This document shows positions 41,318 through 51,447 of a stretch of DNA of 64,000 nucleotides, piece after piece. The notes beneath the pieces are model-generated. The model did no database searches. It had not been told where the DNA came from and worked only from the letters and a program-made list of their open reading frames with translations. The first letter of the stretch is position 1. Each line of letters opens with the position of its first letter. Both the position numbers and the translations under genes were made by a program. The DNA is taken from positions 1-64,000 of the forward strand of contig NZ_CAJHBO010000018.1 in NCBI RefSeq assembly GCF_904846645.1, given 5' to 3'. The DNA comes from Psychrobacter sp. Pi2-1 (GTDB lineage: Bacteria; Pseudomonadota; Gammaproteobacteria; Pseudomonadales; Moraxellaceae).

Positions 41318-42619
41318 CTATGCATTTGCCATCTCTGCAAATATCTCATCAGCAGCGCTAATTGACGCCTCGATATCTTCATTGCTGTGCTTGATGGACA
41401 TAAAGCCCGCTTCATACGCAGACGGCGCCAAGTAGATACCGCGATCGAGCATACCATGGAAGAAGGTATTGAACACCTCCATGTCGCACTCTGTCACATC
41501 ATCAAAGTTACTTGGGGTTTTGGTATCAGCGTCTTTGACAAAGAACATACCAAACATACCGCCCAATTTATTGGTGCGCAGATTGATGCCATGCTTATCC
41601 GCCGCCGCTTGGAAGCCATCGACCAGATGATCGACTTTGGCAGCTAAGTCTTCGTAAAAACCTTCTGCTGTTAAGTCTTCAAACATCGCAATACCAGCAC
41701 GCATGGCGAGCGGGTTGCCTGATAACGTACCAGCTTGATAAACGCCACCAAGCGGTGCGATGCACGACATGATTTCTTCTTTACCGCCAAACGCACCAAC
41801 TGGTAGACCTGCACCGATGATTTTACCAAAACAGGTCAAATCAGGCGTGATACCGAAGTGTGCCTGCGCACCGCCCAGACCCACGCGGAATCCTGTCATC
41901 ACTTCATCAAAAATCAATACTGCGCCATTGTCCGTACACTGGGCACGCAACGTATCATGAAACTCTTGTGTTGGGATTACCATATTCATGTTGCCAGCGA
42001 TCGGCTCTAAAATCACACAAGCAATCTCGTCGCCCCATTTTTCAAAGCAGTCTTTGATCGCTTGTGGATCATTATAAGGAATCGTGATTGTGTGCTTCGC
42101 AAAATCGGCTGGTACGCCTTTAGACGTTGGCTCACCGATATCGAGCATACCTGAGCCTGCTTTGACAAGCAGACTGTCTGAATGCCCATGATAGCAGCCT
42201 TCGAACTTGACGATTTTGTCACGCTGAGTATAACCGCGTGCCAAACGAATCGCACTCATGGTCGCCTCAGTCCCCGAGCTGGTCATGCGAATCATCTCAA
42301 CGCTCGGCACGAGCTCACAGATTTTATCAGCGACCGTGGTTTCAAACGGCGTTGGTGTTCCAAAGCTTAAGCCATCATCGGCGGCTTGTTTGACAGCGTC
42401 GATGACTTTTGGATGCGCGTGACCCAAAATCATTGGGCCCCAAGAACCCACATAATCAATATAGGCATTGTCTTCGGTGTCATAAATCTTGCTACCATTG
42501 GCGCGGTGCATAAAAATTGGCGTACCGCCGACCCCTGAAAAGGCGCGGACGGGTGAATTAACGCCGCCTGGAATATGTTTGCGGGCTTGCGCAAAAAGCT
42601 GTTCGTTTTTAGTACTCAT
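41318..42619 (-). CDS. hemL: Glutamate-1-semialdehyde 2,1-aminomutase
   Basis: HemL converts glutamate-1-semialdehyde to 5-aminolevulinate, directly after HemA. Of 433 residues, [19 protein letters not shown] is the N-terminal signature, [13 protein letters not shown] holds the PLP-ring aspartate, and [18 protein letters not shown] contains the Schiff-base lysine. [16 protein letters not shown] is also typical. The gene is transcribed alone, about 19 kb from hemA. Confidence 0.95.
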   Translation of the reverse strand: MSTKNEQLFAQARKHIPGGVNSPVRAFSGVGGTPIFMHRANGSKIYDTEDNAYIDYVGSWGPMILGHAHPKVIDAVKQAADDGLSFGTPTPFETTVADKICELVPSVEMIRMTSSGTEATMSAIRLARGYTQRDKIVKFEGCYHGHSDSLLVKAGSGMLDIGEPTSKGVPADFAKHTITIPYNDPQAIKDCFEKWGDEIACVILEPIAGNMNMVIPTQEFHDTLRAQCTDNGAVLIFDEVMTGFRVGLGGAQAHFGITPDLTCFGKIIGAGLPVGAFGGKEEIMSCIAPLGGVYQAGTLSGNPLAMRAGIAMFEDLTAEGFYEDLAAKVDHLVDGFQAAADKHGINLRTNKLGGMFGMFFVKDADTKTPSNFDDVTECDMEVFNTFFHGMLDRGIYLAPSAYEAGFMSIKHSNEDIEASISAADEIFAEMANA

Positions 42620-42725
42620 AGCTATTCTCTATATATAGGTTTTATATTGTGTCAGTTCTGTATTTTCTAAATGTCGTCAGTCTTATATTTGTTTATTATC
42701 GAATCTTTCAAGACATTTTCACAAT

Positions 42726-43079
42726 TTACGCTTTTTTGACGACAGAAGATTTGAGCTTCATTGGGCCATAGCCGTCAAGTTTACAATCAATATCGTGACC
42801 ATCGGTTGCGTCTGGCAATAGGCGAATACTTTTCGCTTTAGTTCCAACTTTAATGACAAGTGAAGAGCCTTTGACCTTTAAATCTTTGATCACAGTGACC
42901 GCATCGCCGTCCTGTAACTCATTGCCAACCGCATCACGAATGACGGCATCTTGCTCTTCCGCTTGTGCCGCATTCGTCTCAGCCGCCGTCCACTCGTGAG
43001 CGCACATCGGACATACCAGTAACGCACCATCTTCATACGTATATTCAGCATCACATTTCGGGCAATTTGGTAAGCTCAT
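42726..43079 (-). CDS. yjdM: Zinc-ribbon protein PhnA/YjdM
   Basis: This small cytosolic protein was once called PhnA but is not known to cleave phosphonates. The start at 43079 gives [18 protein letters not shown] and has GAGG at suitable distance; ATGs at 43082 and 43097 are alternatives. The N-terminal zinc ribbon has C6, C9, C23 and C26 (CPKC, CPMC). The C-terminal domain begins [21 protein letters not shown], ending [12 protein letters not shown]. 118 residues. Confidence 0.9.
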   Translation of the reverse strand: MSLPNCPKCDAEYTYEDGALLVCPMCAHEWTAAETNAAQAEEQDAVIRDAVGNELQDGDAVTVIKDLKVKGSSLVIKVGTKAKSIRLLPDATDGHDIDCKLDGYGPMKLKSSVVKKA

Positions 43080-43393
43080 CATATCCTCGGCAGTCATCAG
43101 ACGTTGGGTTTATTGTAGAGCGGACATTGTACCGTAACTCGCCATTTTTAACCAATTTGTACCGTTGAAAATGGCGCACTACGCCCAATTTAATGCTTAA
43201 CCCACACTGAAGCGCCCCACTTATTGATGACGTTTTTGTGACACCATTTTTGTGGTACTCTTCTTAACCTTATTGACATTTTTGCTGACACGTTCTGTCA
43301 GTAACAACAGCGTCTATATTAAAGCGCACCTATAACTTTTATCGCTTCGATTTCATCTATATATTTTAATTATTAAGCAGAAGGATAATAACA
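43080..43393. other. Intergenic region with a 37-base inverted repeat
   Basis: A hairpin with arms CGCCATTTTTAAC (43141-43153) and GTTGAAAATGGCG (43165-43177) lies between divergent yjdM and ygfZ. There is one wobble pair and no T-run, so it is not a standard terminator. TTGTACCGT occurs at 43127 and 43158. The rest is AT-rich, with AAGGATAATAAC before ygfZ. Confidence 0.5.
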
Positions 43394-44146
43394 ATGACTC
43401 AGTCTCCAAACCCCTCAGCATTGCCGCAGTTTTCGCAGTTGACCATTCAAGGTGAGGATGCCGAAAAATTCTTGCAAGGGCAATTGACTTGTGATGTCAC
43501 CAAACTTGGGCTTAGCTATCAGGCAGCCGCTATTTGTAATCTAAAAGGTCGGATCGAATTTGGTATTTGGATCAAAAAACAAGCCGAGAAGCACTATGAT
43601 GTGGTCATCAGCAGCGATTGTGCAGATGGCTTACAAGCTCATTTAAAAAAGTTTGGCGCGTTTTCTAAATTTGATACCAGTGAGTCGATCGCGATTTATC
43701 CGTGTGTGTTAGCAGACGAACCAACCTTTAGCCATAAGGACGATCACAATACCGCTAAAGACACGCAGGATTGGATGGCGTGCAGTATCGCCACTGGTAA
43801 CTATTGGATTGTCGCGGCGACTCAAGGCGAGTTCCAACCGCAAGAGCTGCGCCTGCATCAGCGCGGCGGTATGGACTATGATAAAGGCTGCTACTTGGGT
43901 CAAGAAGTCATCGCCCGTATTTATTTTAAATCAGCGCCAAAAGCGTTTTTGCATTATATCAAAGGCACAGGCGCGCTCCCCGCAGCAGGCGACAAACTCG
44001 ATAAAATCCAAGTGGTGAATGCGATAGAAAATGACAATGGCTTTACTGCCCTTATCGTTGCTCGTCCTGAACACTTGGCAGAAAGCGATTTGAGCATATT
44101 GGACTTGCCAGCTGTCCTACAAGTAGATGTCGCACGCCCGAAATAA
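43394..44146 (+). CDS. ygfZ: Folate-binding protein YgfZ
   Basis: YgfZ uses tetrahydrofolate and supports iron-sulfur cluster enzymes. The 250-residue protein has the conserved GMDYDKGCYLGQEVIARI motif with the essential cysteine, and the N-terminal FLQGQLTCDVTKL and CNLKGRIEF match the GcvT-like fold. It is shorter than the E. coli protein (326). dadA follows 64-91 bases downstream, so they may share a transcript. Confidence 0.9.
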   Translation: MTQSPNPSALPQFSQLTIQGEDAEKFLQGQLTCDVTKLGLSYQAAAICNLKGRIEFGIWIKKQAEKHYDVVISSDCADGLQAHLKKFGAFSKFDTSESIAIYPCVLADEPTFSHKDDHNTAKDTQDWMACSIATGNYWIVAATQGEFQPQELRLHQRGGMDYDKGCYLGQEVIARIYFKSAPKAFLHYIKGTGALPAAGDKLDKIQVVNAIENDNGFTALIVARPEHLAESDLSILDLPAVLQVDVARPK

Positions 44147-44237
44147 AAGCACATCGAATCAGGCAGGCGACGCAGCAAAGGTGATGGTCGTTTAATACAG
44201 CGCGACCGTCATGATTAACATGAGCATAGAGAATCCT

Positions 44238-45563
44238 ATGACACATATTGCGGTACTCGGAGCAGGTGTGGTGGGCGTGACCACTGCATGGTATCTACGT
44301 CAGGCAGGCTATGATGTGACTGTGATTGAGCGCGAACCAGCGGCAGGTATGCAGACATCATTTGCCAATGGCGGTCAAATATCTGTCTCGCATGCTACGC
44401 CTTGGGCCAATCCTGCGACCCCGATGAAAGCGCTCAAGTGGCTGTTTAAAGAGGATGCTCCGCTACTCTATCGCTTGCGTGCGGATAAAGCGCAGCTCAA
44501 ATGGGCCATGCAATTTTTACAAGAGTGCCGCGCCGATAGAGCCGATGCCAATCTGGTGCAAATGGTGCGCCTAGGTCTATATTCAAGAGATACCTTACAA
44601 CAGCTGCGCGCGGATATTGACATCAACTACGAGCAGCAAACACGCGGTATCATGCATTTTTATACCAATCAGGCAGAGTTTGATGCGGCTATCGAACCAA
44701 CTGAACGCATGCAAGCGCTTGGTTGTGAGCGCCATGTGATTGATATTAACAATGCTGTCAATTTAGAGCCAGCGCTTTACCCAATTGCGCATAAGCTCAC
44801 TGGCGCGACTTATACCAGTCGTGATGAGTCTGGCAATGCGCATCTATTTACCCAACGATTGGCACAGCGCTGTATCGATGCTGGCGTACAGTTTTTATAT
44901 GATACCGAAATTTTAGCGCTCAATACCGATACCGACTCTGCGCGTCCGCATTTACACAGTATTACCATCCGTCCAAAAGGCGAAAATGCGCAGACCTTCA
45001 CGGCTGATAGCCATGTGGTCGCGCTTGGCAGCTATAGCGTACCTCTGCTAAAACCTTTGGGCGTCCATGTACCTATTTTTCCGGCAAAGGGATACTCGGC
45101 TACCTATACGGTGAATCCGCGCGCACCCCACTTAGCGCCTTTTGTCAGTTTGATTGATGATGAATTCAAACTGGTTACCTCACGACTGGGTGACAAATTA
45201 CGTGTTGCTGGCACAGCTGAATTTAATGGCTATAATTTAGACTTAAATGCTACGCGCTGTGAAGCCATCACTCGGCGTGTGCAGCAATTATTTCCGAAAG
45301 GCATTATTGCAAACTCGGTGCAATATTGGACAGGACTGCGCCCGATGACCCCATCGAACGTGCCCCTAATTGGACGCGCACACTGTGGTCAAGTCAAACA
45401 TGGTAGTCATAACGCTTCAGCCACTTTTGATAATTTATGGCTCAATACAGGGCATGGTACCTTGGGATGGACGCACTCTTGCGGCTCTGCAAAAGCCCTT
45501 AGTTTGCTAATCCAAGGCGAAACCCCTAATGTCGATTTTGATTTTATCGGTATGAGCGTTTGA
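44238..45563 (+). CDS. dadA: D-amino acid dehydrogenase
   Basis: DadA is a membrane-associated FAD enzyme that oxidises D-amino acids (chiefly D-alanine) and passes electrons to the respiratory chain. The start at 44238 gives MTHIAVLGAGVVGVTTAWYL, the usual FAD-binding N-terminus; in-frame ATGs at 44211 and 44220 would add up to nine residues. TSFANGGQISVSHATPWANP and the C-terminal YWTGLRPMTPSNVPLIG and LNTGHGTLGWTHSCGSAK are signatures. No alanine racemase dadX is next to it, unlike in many proteobacteria. Confidence 0.92.
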   Translation: MTHIAVLGAGVVGVTTAWYLRQAGYDVTVIEREPAAGMQTSFANGGQISVSHATPWANPATPMKALKWLFKEDAPLLYRLRADKAQLKWAMQFLQECRADRADANLVQMVRLGLYSRDTLQQLRADIDINYEQQTRGIMHFYTNQAEFDAAIEPTERMQALGCERHVIDINNAVNLEPALYPIAHKLTGATYTSRDESGNAHLFTQRLAQRCIDAGVQFLYDTEILALNTDTDSARPHLHSITIRPKGENAQTFTADSHVVALGSYSVPLLKPLGVHVPIFPAKGYSATYTVNPRAPHLAPFVSLIDDEFKLVTSRLGDKLRVAGTAEFNGYNLDLNATRCEAITRRVQQLFPKGIIANSVQYWTGLRPMTPSNVPLIGRAHCGQVKHGSHNASATFDNLWLNTGHGTLGWTHSCGSAKALSLLIQGETPNVDFDFIGMSV

Positions 45564-45588
45564 TCAGCTCAGCGATGTATTCAGATTG

Positions 45589-45627
45589 CAAAAAAAAGGC
45601 GCTCACTTTACGTGAACGCCTTTTTTA
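45589..45627. terminator. Bidirectional terminator between dadA and the molybdo-oxidoreductase
   Basis: AAAAAAAGGCGCTCAC...GTGAACGCCTTTTTT stem with runs on both strands, between convergent genes. Confidence 0.88.
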
Positions 45628-45652
45628 TATTTCTACAAATATATGATTAACT

Positions 45653-47863
45653 TTATGCTAGTGCGCCTTCTGCTACAGTCTCTGTAGCAGTAGATAAACC
45701 ATCTACACCCATATCCAATGCTTCTAGTTCTAGTTGCACAGGCACACCATTAACGGCGGCATTACCACTCAACTGATCAATCAACGTCTCATCAGTCAAA
45801 TCATTAACACTAACACCTGCATGCGCTTGCGCAATCTTTTGCTTCACCCCTTTACGACCGTGACCAAAGCCGTGCGGAATACTGACCACTCCTGGCATTA
45901 GCTCATCCGTCACTTCTGCTACAATGACCACGCTACCTACTCGAGAAGTTACTCTGACATCTTGACCGTCTGCAATACCATGTTGCGCTGCTGTTTGCGG
46001 ATGCAGCATCAATGTACAGCGAGATTTACCTTTTACCAGTCGATGGCTATTGTGCAACCATGAATTGTTGCTACGTACATGACGTCGGCCGATTAGCAAA
46101 ATCTCATTACTGTTGTACTGCTGTACCATCTCTTTGACACGTGCCAAATCTGACTGATAAAAATCAACATGAAGATGAATTTGTTTATCGGCGTGTTTAA
46201 TGGCCTCTGGCAACATACGATGCAACGGACCCAAATCGATACCATGTGGGTTTTCGATCAGTGCTTCAAATGTCACCTCTTTATGAGGTCCATACTTTAG
46301 ACCTTGCTCTAACAAGAACTTAGGACCAAAGGCTTTCGTCGCGGCACGTTCTTTTTGCGTCGCTTCTGGCGCGTCTTTGTCTAAGCGGTCAGCCAATCCT
46401 AAATAAATCTCCCAGTCATGCTTGGTATCGTCAGTTTTATCAAACAAAGCAGGCGAATATTTGGCGACATTGTGCACGGCAAAACCATTAAAAGTAATGT
46501 CATAATGGTCGCGCTCTAACGGCGATACAGGTGGCAGAATAATATTGGCATGGCGACTGGTTTCAGTCACAAAATAATCAAGCGAAACCATAAACTCTAA
46601 CTGAGATAATGCTTCGTCCAATTTTTCGCCATTTGGGGTACTCAGAACCGGGTTACCAGCGACCGTAACGAATCCTTTTAACTGGCCTTCCCCTTCGACC
46701 AACATCTCATCTGCCATCGCAACCACTGGATACTCACCATTAAAATCTGGCAAGTTACTGACGCGGCTGTGACGTTTACCCAAATAGCCTGGGCCTGAGC
46801 TGTTCACAACATCGACAGCAGGATTTGGGAACATGAGTCCGCCCACTTCATCTAAACGACCCGTGACGATATTGATGACCATAGATAGATATTGGCTGAG
46901 CAAACCAAACTCTTGCACTGAGATGCCCATACGGCCATAACAAACTGAGCTTTCCGCTTCACAAAACTCTTTGACGATACGTTTGATTTCGGCTGCGGTA
47001 ATACCCGTGATGTCTGCAACTGACTCAGGCGTGTATTGTTCAGCAAACAAAGCAAGTCGATCGATCTCAGGTGCCAAGGCTGCCACTCTAGTATCGAGCT
47101 TGGCATAACCCTGCGTATAGATTTCATTGAGCATGGCCAATAGCAGCAATACATCCGTCGCTGGACGAATAAAGTGGTGCTCACTAGCGATGTCGGCAGT
47201 TTCGGTACGTCTTGGATCAACCACTACTACCTTGCCATCGCGCGCTTTGATATCTTTTAGCTTTTGGCGCATGTTGGGCGCAGTCATGATACTGCCGTTA
47301 GAAGCCAGCGGATTGCCACCGATGATCAGCATGTATTGCGTGTGATTGACGTCAGGAACTGGAATACGCAGCATATGACCAAACAGATGCATGCTAATAA
47401 TATGATGTGGCAGCTGGTCGATAGAAGTGGCAGAAAAACGACTGCGCGTCTTTAAACTGGTAAGCAGTTGTTTGATGGTCAACATACCGCCCATATTATG
47501 TACATTAGGATTACCCAAATAAACACCCAACGCATTTTGACCATACTTTTGCTGTATGGATTGAATACCTGCAGCAACTTTATCCAACGCTTCTGGCCAA
47601 CTAATAGATTTCCAACCGTCTGCCGTTCTCTCTACCGGCTGACGCAAACGGTCAGGATCTTCATGCAAATCTTGCAAAGCAGTGGCTTTCGGACAAATAT
47701 AGCCTTGTGAAAAGGGATCGTTTTTGTCCCCTTTAATCGACAAGACTTTTTCGCCATCATGTTTTATTTCGACGCCGCACATTGCTTCGCACAATGTACA
47801 AGTTCTAAAATGCGTTTGCGTTTCGCCTAACGTTGGTGCAGCCGTGGTTGTGGCCATAGTCAC
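45653..47863 (-). CDS. Molybdopterin-dependent oxidoreductase (DMSO reductase family)
   Basis: This 736-residue enzyme of the Mo/W-bisPGD family has a single N-terminal 4Fe-4S site: C22, C25, C29 and C57. GWKSISWPEALDKVA and the MGD-binding segments (IGGNPLASNGS, VVVDPRRTETAD) follow, and the C-terminal dinucleotide-binding domain has HPQTAAQHGIADGQDVRV. There is no Tat signal, so it is probably cytoplasmic. No partner subunit is adjacent. The substrate is unknown, with a formate-dehydrogenase-like or other oxidoreductase activity both possible. It follows the TetR gene on the same strand. Confidence 0.85.
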   Translation of the reverse strand: MTMATTTAAPTLGETQTHFRTCTLCEAMCGVEIKHDGEKVLSIKGDKNDPFSQGYICPKATALQDLHEDPDRLRQPVERTADGWKSISWPEALDKVAAGIQSIQQKYGQNALGVYLGNPNVHNMGGMLTIKQLLTSLKTRSRFSATSIDQLPHHIISMHLFGHMLRIPVPDVNHTQYMLIIGGNPLASNGSIMTAPNMRQKLKDIKARDGKVVVVDPRRTETADIASEHHFIRPATDVLLLLAMLNEIYTQGYAKLDTRVAALAPEIDRLALFAEQYTPESVADITGITAAEIKRIVKEFCEAESSVCYGRMGISVQEFGLLSQYLSMVINIVTGRLDEVGGLMFPNPAVDVVNSSGPGYLGKRHSRVSNLPDFNGEYPVVAMADEMLVEGEGQLKGFVTVAGNPVLSTPNGEKLDEALSQLEFMVSLDYFVTETSRHANIILPPVSPLERDHYDITFNGFAVHNVAKYSPALFDKTDDTKHDWEIYLGLADRLDKDAPEATQKERAATKAFGPKFLLEQGLKYGPHKEVTFEALIENPHGIDLGPLHRMLPEAIKHADKQIHLHVDFYQSDLARVKEMVQQYNSNEILLIGRRHVRSNNSWLHNSHRLVKGKSRCTLMLHPQTAAQHGIADGQDVRVTSRVGSVVIVAEVTDELMPGVVSIPHGFGHGRKGVKQKIAQAHAGVSVNDLTDETLIDQLSGNAAVNGVPVQLELEALDMGVDGLSTATETVAEGALA

Positions 47864-47921
47864 TCTCCCTGTTGTGTTTTTTTGTTCTAGATTTCATGAC
47901 AATAATTTTTGCTTATTATCA

Positions 47922-48662
47922 CTACTGACTAGTATTGCTTCCGTGCAAAAAATTGGCGAACAGTGCATCAAAGCTGATACTCAACGTGGCAATCGCTTGT
48001 TGTCTTGAGTAACGCTGCTGATGACAGCCCAATATCAACTCATGTACTTGTGCCGCCGCCATATCGACGCATAGATTGACAGCACTGCGCTCGCAAGTAC
48101 GATTGGATAACTGTAATCCCTGAATAAATATCTCTGTCCATTCTTCTTGTATTTCAGTAATCAGATTGCCCAGTCCGTTATTCAATGATGACTGGTTTTC
48201 TATACTGTCACTAAATCTAGGACGATCTTCGAGCAAGTGTTGAAACAGTGCGATATTCTCAAATGCAGAATCAAAGATCATAATCAGACATTGTCGACAT
48301 TGCTGATTAAACTGATCTTTACTCAACACATCATAATCTTTGAGCATATTGACCCATGCCAGTCGCATCGGTGATAGATAATTGTCTTTTAGTTGGGCGC
48401 TCAGCTCATTTTGTAACGTCTCTAGGCTCTCAAAATGATTGTAAAAACTGGGTTGGGCAATACCTGCACCTTTGGCAACTTTATTCATGCTCATGCCCTG
48501 AGCACCTTCCAAACTATACAACCGCAAGGCACTTTTTAATAACGCACGCCGAGTCTTAGCTTTCGCCAGCTCACGTTTAGATTCTACTGGAACTGTCAAA
48601 TCTTGCGCTAATACATTCAATGCAGAGGTTTTCCTATTCAATAGATAATTATATCGACACAC
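47922..48662 (-). CDS. TetR/AcrR family transcriptional regulator
   Basis: The protein has 246 residues. After a 30-residue polar N-terminus comes the TetR DNA-binding domain: AKTRRALLKSALRLYSLEGA, helix-turn-helix at residues ~57-79 (MSMNKVAKGAGIAQPSFYNHFESL, quoted in two halves as MSMNKVAKG and PSFYNHF). The ligand-binding C-terminal domain is unlike any I can name. It lies between the molybdo-oxidoreductase (58 bases downstream) and a divergent flavin oxidoreductase, and is likely to regulate one or both. The ATG may be a later Met. Confidence 0.86.
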   Translation of the reverse strand: MCRYNYLLNRKTSALNVLAQDLTVPVESKRELAKAKTRRALLKSALRLYSLEGAQGMSMNKVAKGAGIAQPSFYNHFESLETLQNELSAQLKDNYLSPMRLAWVNMLKDYDVLSKDQFNQQCRQCLIMIFDSAFENIALFQHLLEDRPRFSDSIENQSSLNNGLGNLITEIQEEWTEIFIQGLQLSNRTCERSAVNLCVDMAAAQVHELILGCHQQRYSRQQAIATLSISFDALFANFLHGSNTSQ

Positions 48663-48830
48663 CAGTAATTTACCTTAGGTGCTATTATGCCAAAAAAATG
48701 TGATGATAATGGTCAATTACCGACAGCGAATATTTTAGCTATAAGGTTATAGTCATTTAAACCATATGTCTATAGCCAAACCCATAGTAGAACTCATGCT
48801 TCACAAAACAACCATTTCTAGGCCACTATC

Positions 48831-50072
48831 ATGACATCACCTATATTCTCGCCTTTAGTGCTGCCTTGTGGCGCTACATTACCCAATCGCTTAGCGAAAG
48901 CTGCCATGGAAGAAAACATGGCTGATGTCGGTCAAATTCCTGGCCCTACTCTGCTCCGTCTATACAAAAACTGGGCCGAAGGCGGGACAGGTCTGTTAAT
49001 CACCGGAAACGTGATGGTAGATGGCCGCGCTATGACAGGGCCTGGTGGTGTCGTATTAGACAAACACAGTGAGATAGCGCCTTTTAGAGCATGGGCAAAT
49101 GCTGCCAAGCACAACAATACACAGGTTTGGATGCAGCTCAATCATCCTGGCCGTCAAGTATATGCTGCCATGGGCGGCGATGTGCTGTCACCTTCTGACG
49201 TGGCAATTGACTTGGGTAAGCACTCTCATCTATTTGGCAAACCACGTGCGATGACTCCGCAAGATATTGAACAATTGATCCAGCGGTTTGCCGATAGTGC
49301 CCTAAAAGCAGAACAAGCTGGCTTCGATGGCGTGCAAATTCATGCCGCCCACGGCTATCTAATTTCTCAATTTTTATCACCGCTTACCAATAAACGTAAA
49401 GATGAATACGGCGGCTCGGTTGAGAATCGTATGCGACTATTGATCGAAGTAATCAAAGCCGTTCGCGCTCAAGTTGTGCCTACCTTTGCAGTCGCTGTTA
49501 AGATAAACTCCGCCGACTTCCAGCGCGGAGGATTTGATGCAGATGATGCCAAAGTGGTTATTTCAGCGATGAATGAATTGGCCGTAGATTTGGTTGAACT
49601 ATCAGGTGGCAGCTACGAAAGCCCAGCCATGCAAGGCAGCACAGCAGATGGTCGCACGTTGCAACGAGAAGCGTACTTTTTAGACTTCGCAAAAGAGATT
49701 GCTCAAGTCGCTACCATGCCTATCATGACGACAGGTGGCGTTAGACGATTGACTGTCGCAGAAGATGTACTGGCGCAAGGGATTGACGTGGTTGGTATGG
49801 GAACCGCATTAGCCATGAACCCTGCTCTACCGAATGACTGGAAAAATGATAGTACGCTTAGTGCTCACAATCCTGTGGTACGCTGGAAAGATAAAACCTT
49901 AAGTGCAGTTGCTACAATGGCCGTCATCAAGCGACAATTACAACGCATGGGACAAGGGAAATCGCCCAAACCAACTGCCTCGCCAGTTTTCTCATTGATT
50001 GCTGATCGTATACGAATAAAAAAACTCACCAAACGCTATCATCACTATTTGAATAAATATTCGACGAGATAG
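48831..50072 (+). CDS. NADH:flavin oxidoreductase, OYE-like
   Basis: This 413-residue FMN barrel protein has LPNRLAKAAMEENMAD at the N-terminus, WMQLNHPGRQVYAAMGG, and VQIHAAHGYLISQFLSPLTNKRKDEYGGSVENR (substrate-binding H, H and Y in the HAAHGY segment). MPIMTTGGVRR and VGMGTALAMNP form the phosphate-binding region of FMN. A basic ~40-residue C-terminal tail is extra. It is divergent from the TetR gene with 168 bases between, which suggests TetR control. The substrate is unknown. Confidence 0.88.
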   Translation: MTSPIFSPLVLPCGATLPNRLAKAAMEENMADVGQIPGPTLLRLYKNWAEGGTGLLITGNVMVDGRAMTGPGGVVLDKHSEIAPFRAWANAAKHNNTQVWMQLNHPGRQVYAAMGGDVLSPSDVAIDLGKHSHLFGKPRAMTPQDIEQLIQRFADSALKAEQAGFDGVQIHAAHGYLISQFLSPLTNKRKDEYGGSVENRMRLLIEVIKAVRAQVVPTFAVAVKINSADFQRGGFDADDAKVVISAMNELAVDLVELSGGSYESPAMQGSTADGRTLQREAYFLDFAKEIAQVATMPIMTTGGVRRLTVAEDVLAQGIDVVGMGTALAMNPALPNDWKNDSTLSAHNPVVRWKDKTLSAVATMAVIKRQLQRMGQGKSPKPTASPVFSLIADRIRIKKLTKRYHHYLNKYSTR

Positions 50073-50093
50073 TTTTTAATCAATTTCAAAGAC

Positions 50094-50138
50094 AATAAAA
50101 AAGCAGCTACTCTATTTTTGAGTATCTGCTTTTTATCT
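50094..50138 (+). terminator. Terminator of the flavin oxidoreductase
   Basis: AAAAAGCAGCTACTC / GAGTATCTGCTTTTT imperfect stem with TATTTTT loop, 22 bases after the stop. The remaining 50139-50505 is AT-rich and, apart from the AAAGGAATAATACA ribosome-binding region of the CsbD gene, featureless. Confidence 0.75.
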
Positions 50139-50505
50139 ACATAAGTATTTTTGAATAATAATATATTTTTTAATATTCATATAAAAAACAAGTTCATAGA
50201 AAAAATTATTATCACGCACAATAGACGCAATTTACGTGGCACTACTACAGCAGCCCTGTATATAACACTTAGTAAACGCTCACTATAATTAAGTAACACT
50301 ATAAACATAGCATATACAGACAGCTGAATTGAAAAGTCCTATATTTGATCTCACAAGATATTTGGAACCAATCCTTTATCCTTGTGCAATACAATTAGAA
50401 TAAAAACTAAATAGTAGTATCAGTAATCGATATCGCAAAATAAGCATTAAAATAGTGATTAAGAAATAAATCAAACACAATAAGTTCAATAAAAGGAATA
50501 ATACA

Positions 50506-50709
50506 ATGAACGAACATACTCTAAAAGGCGAATGGAACCAAATGAAAGGTTCAGTTAAACAAAAATGGGCTGAGCTAACAGACGACGATCTTACCCATAT
50601 CGAAGGTAGCCGTGACAAACTAGTAGGCCGTGTACAAGAGCGTTATGGTCATGCCAAAGAAGACGCAGAGCGTGAAGTAGACGACTGGCGTGTAGAAAAC
50701 AAATATTAA
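50506..50709 (+). CDS. CsbD family stress-response protein
   Basis: This 67-residue acidic/basic helical protein starts LKGEWNQMKGSVKQKWAELTDDDL, followed by EGSRDKLVGRVQERYG and KEDAEREVDDW, matching the CsbD/YjbJ family. Relatives are highly abundant under general stress, but their biochemical role is unknown. AAAAGGAATAATACA precedes the ATG. Two hairpins resembling each other follow the gene. Confidence 0.92.
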   Translation: MNEHTLKGEWNQMKGSVKQKWAELTDDDLTHIEGSRDKLVGRVQERYGHAKEDAEREVDDWRVENKY

Positions 50710-50757
50710 TATATTCATTGCATGCTTATTCGCCACATAATAACTGTACTAAATAAA

Positions 50758-50793
50758 CTAAAAAACCGCATAGAAATATATGCGGTTTTTTTA
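50758..50793 (+). terminator. Rho-independent terminator of the CsbD gene
   Basis: AAAAAACCGCATA...TATGCGGTTTTTTT hairpin with loop GAAATA, 50 bases after the stop. A similar hairpin follows at 50855. Confidence 0.85.
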
Positions 50794-50854
50794 TGGCAGA
50801 TTTATACTGTACAGATAAGCTGTTGGAGAAATAAATTACCATTCTCCAGACACG

Positions 50855-50894
50855 ATAAAACCGCATAGCAATCAATTGTTATGCGGTTTTATTG
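50855..50894. terminator. Second terminator-like hairpin, related to the first
   Basis: AAAACCGCATAGCAA / TTGTTATGCGGTTTT forms a symmetrical stem with the same ACCGCATA core as the hairpin 100 bases upstream. Runs on both strands allow bidirectional use. The rest of 50895-51447 shows only weak open frames with no ribosome-binding site. Confidence 0.7.
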
Positions 50895-51447
50895 TTAACT
50901 ATCCATGTTACCTATCACGACTGCTTTTCATGCATCCTTGCATAAATATTCAGTATATTGTGATACTGGGCATCCTGCCCTTTTTACTACACTACAGCTT
51001 CAGTATTACTTGCTGCTATTAGCAAAGGGACTGTGTCCTTACTTCAATCGCTATTGTCATCCTGACGCTAGTTATCGAATCATTATCCTTAATGCGGTCA
51101 ACTCAATCCTTGAGTCACATTCCCTAATGCCGTGTAACTATAATGCCTAACTCTCACTCTTATGTTAAGTCGCGTAAACGTCATTGTGTGTAAGCATATG
51201 CTTACAACAATCTATTTTACTTGCCACAATTATTACAACTTATTAACGCAAATGACACCTAGCGCAAAGTTTTGTGCTCTATTATAGACAATGTAAGGAA
51301 ATATTTCAAAAAATAAATTACTAGAAATACTTATTAACTACGATCTAATTTAGTTCGCCAGAATACTTTTAAAATCTTATAGTTATAGCAGATATAGATA
51401 TTTCCAACATATATCGCCTACTTAATACCATCATAGGATATTGCCTC

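Noticed and set aside
50905..51150. 81-codon open frame after the CsbD hairpins
   Set aside because: No ribosome-binding site, no recognisable feature, and an intergenic base composition.
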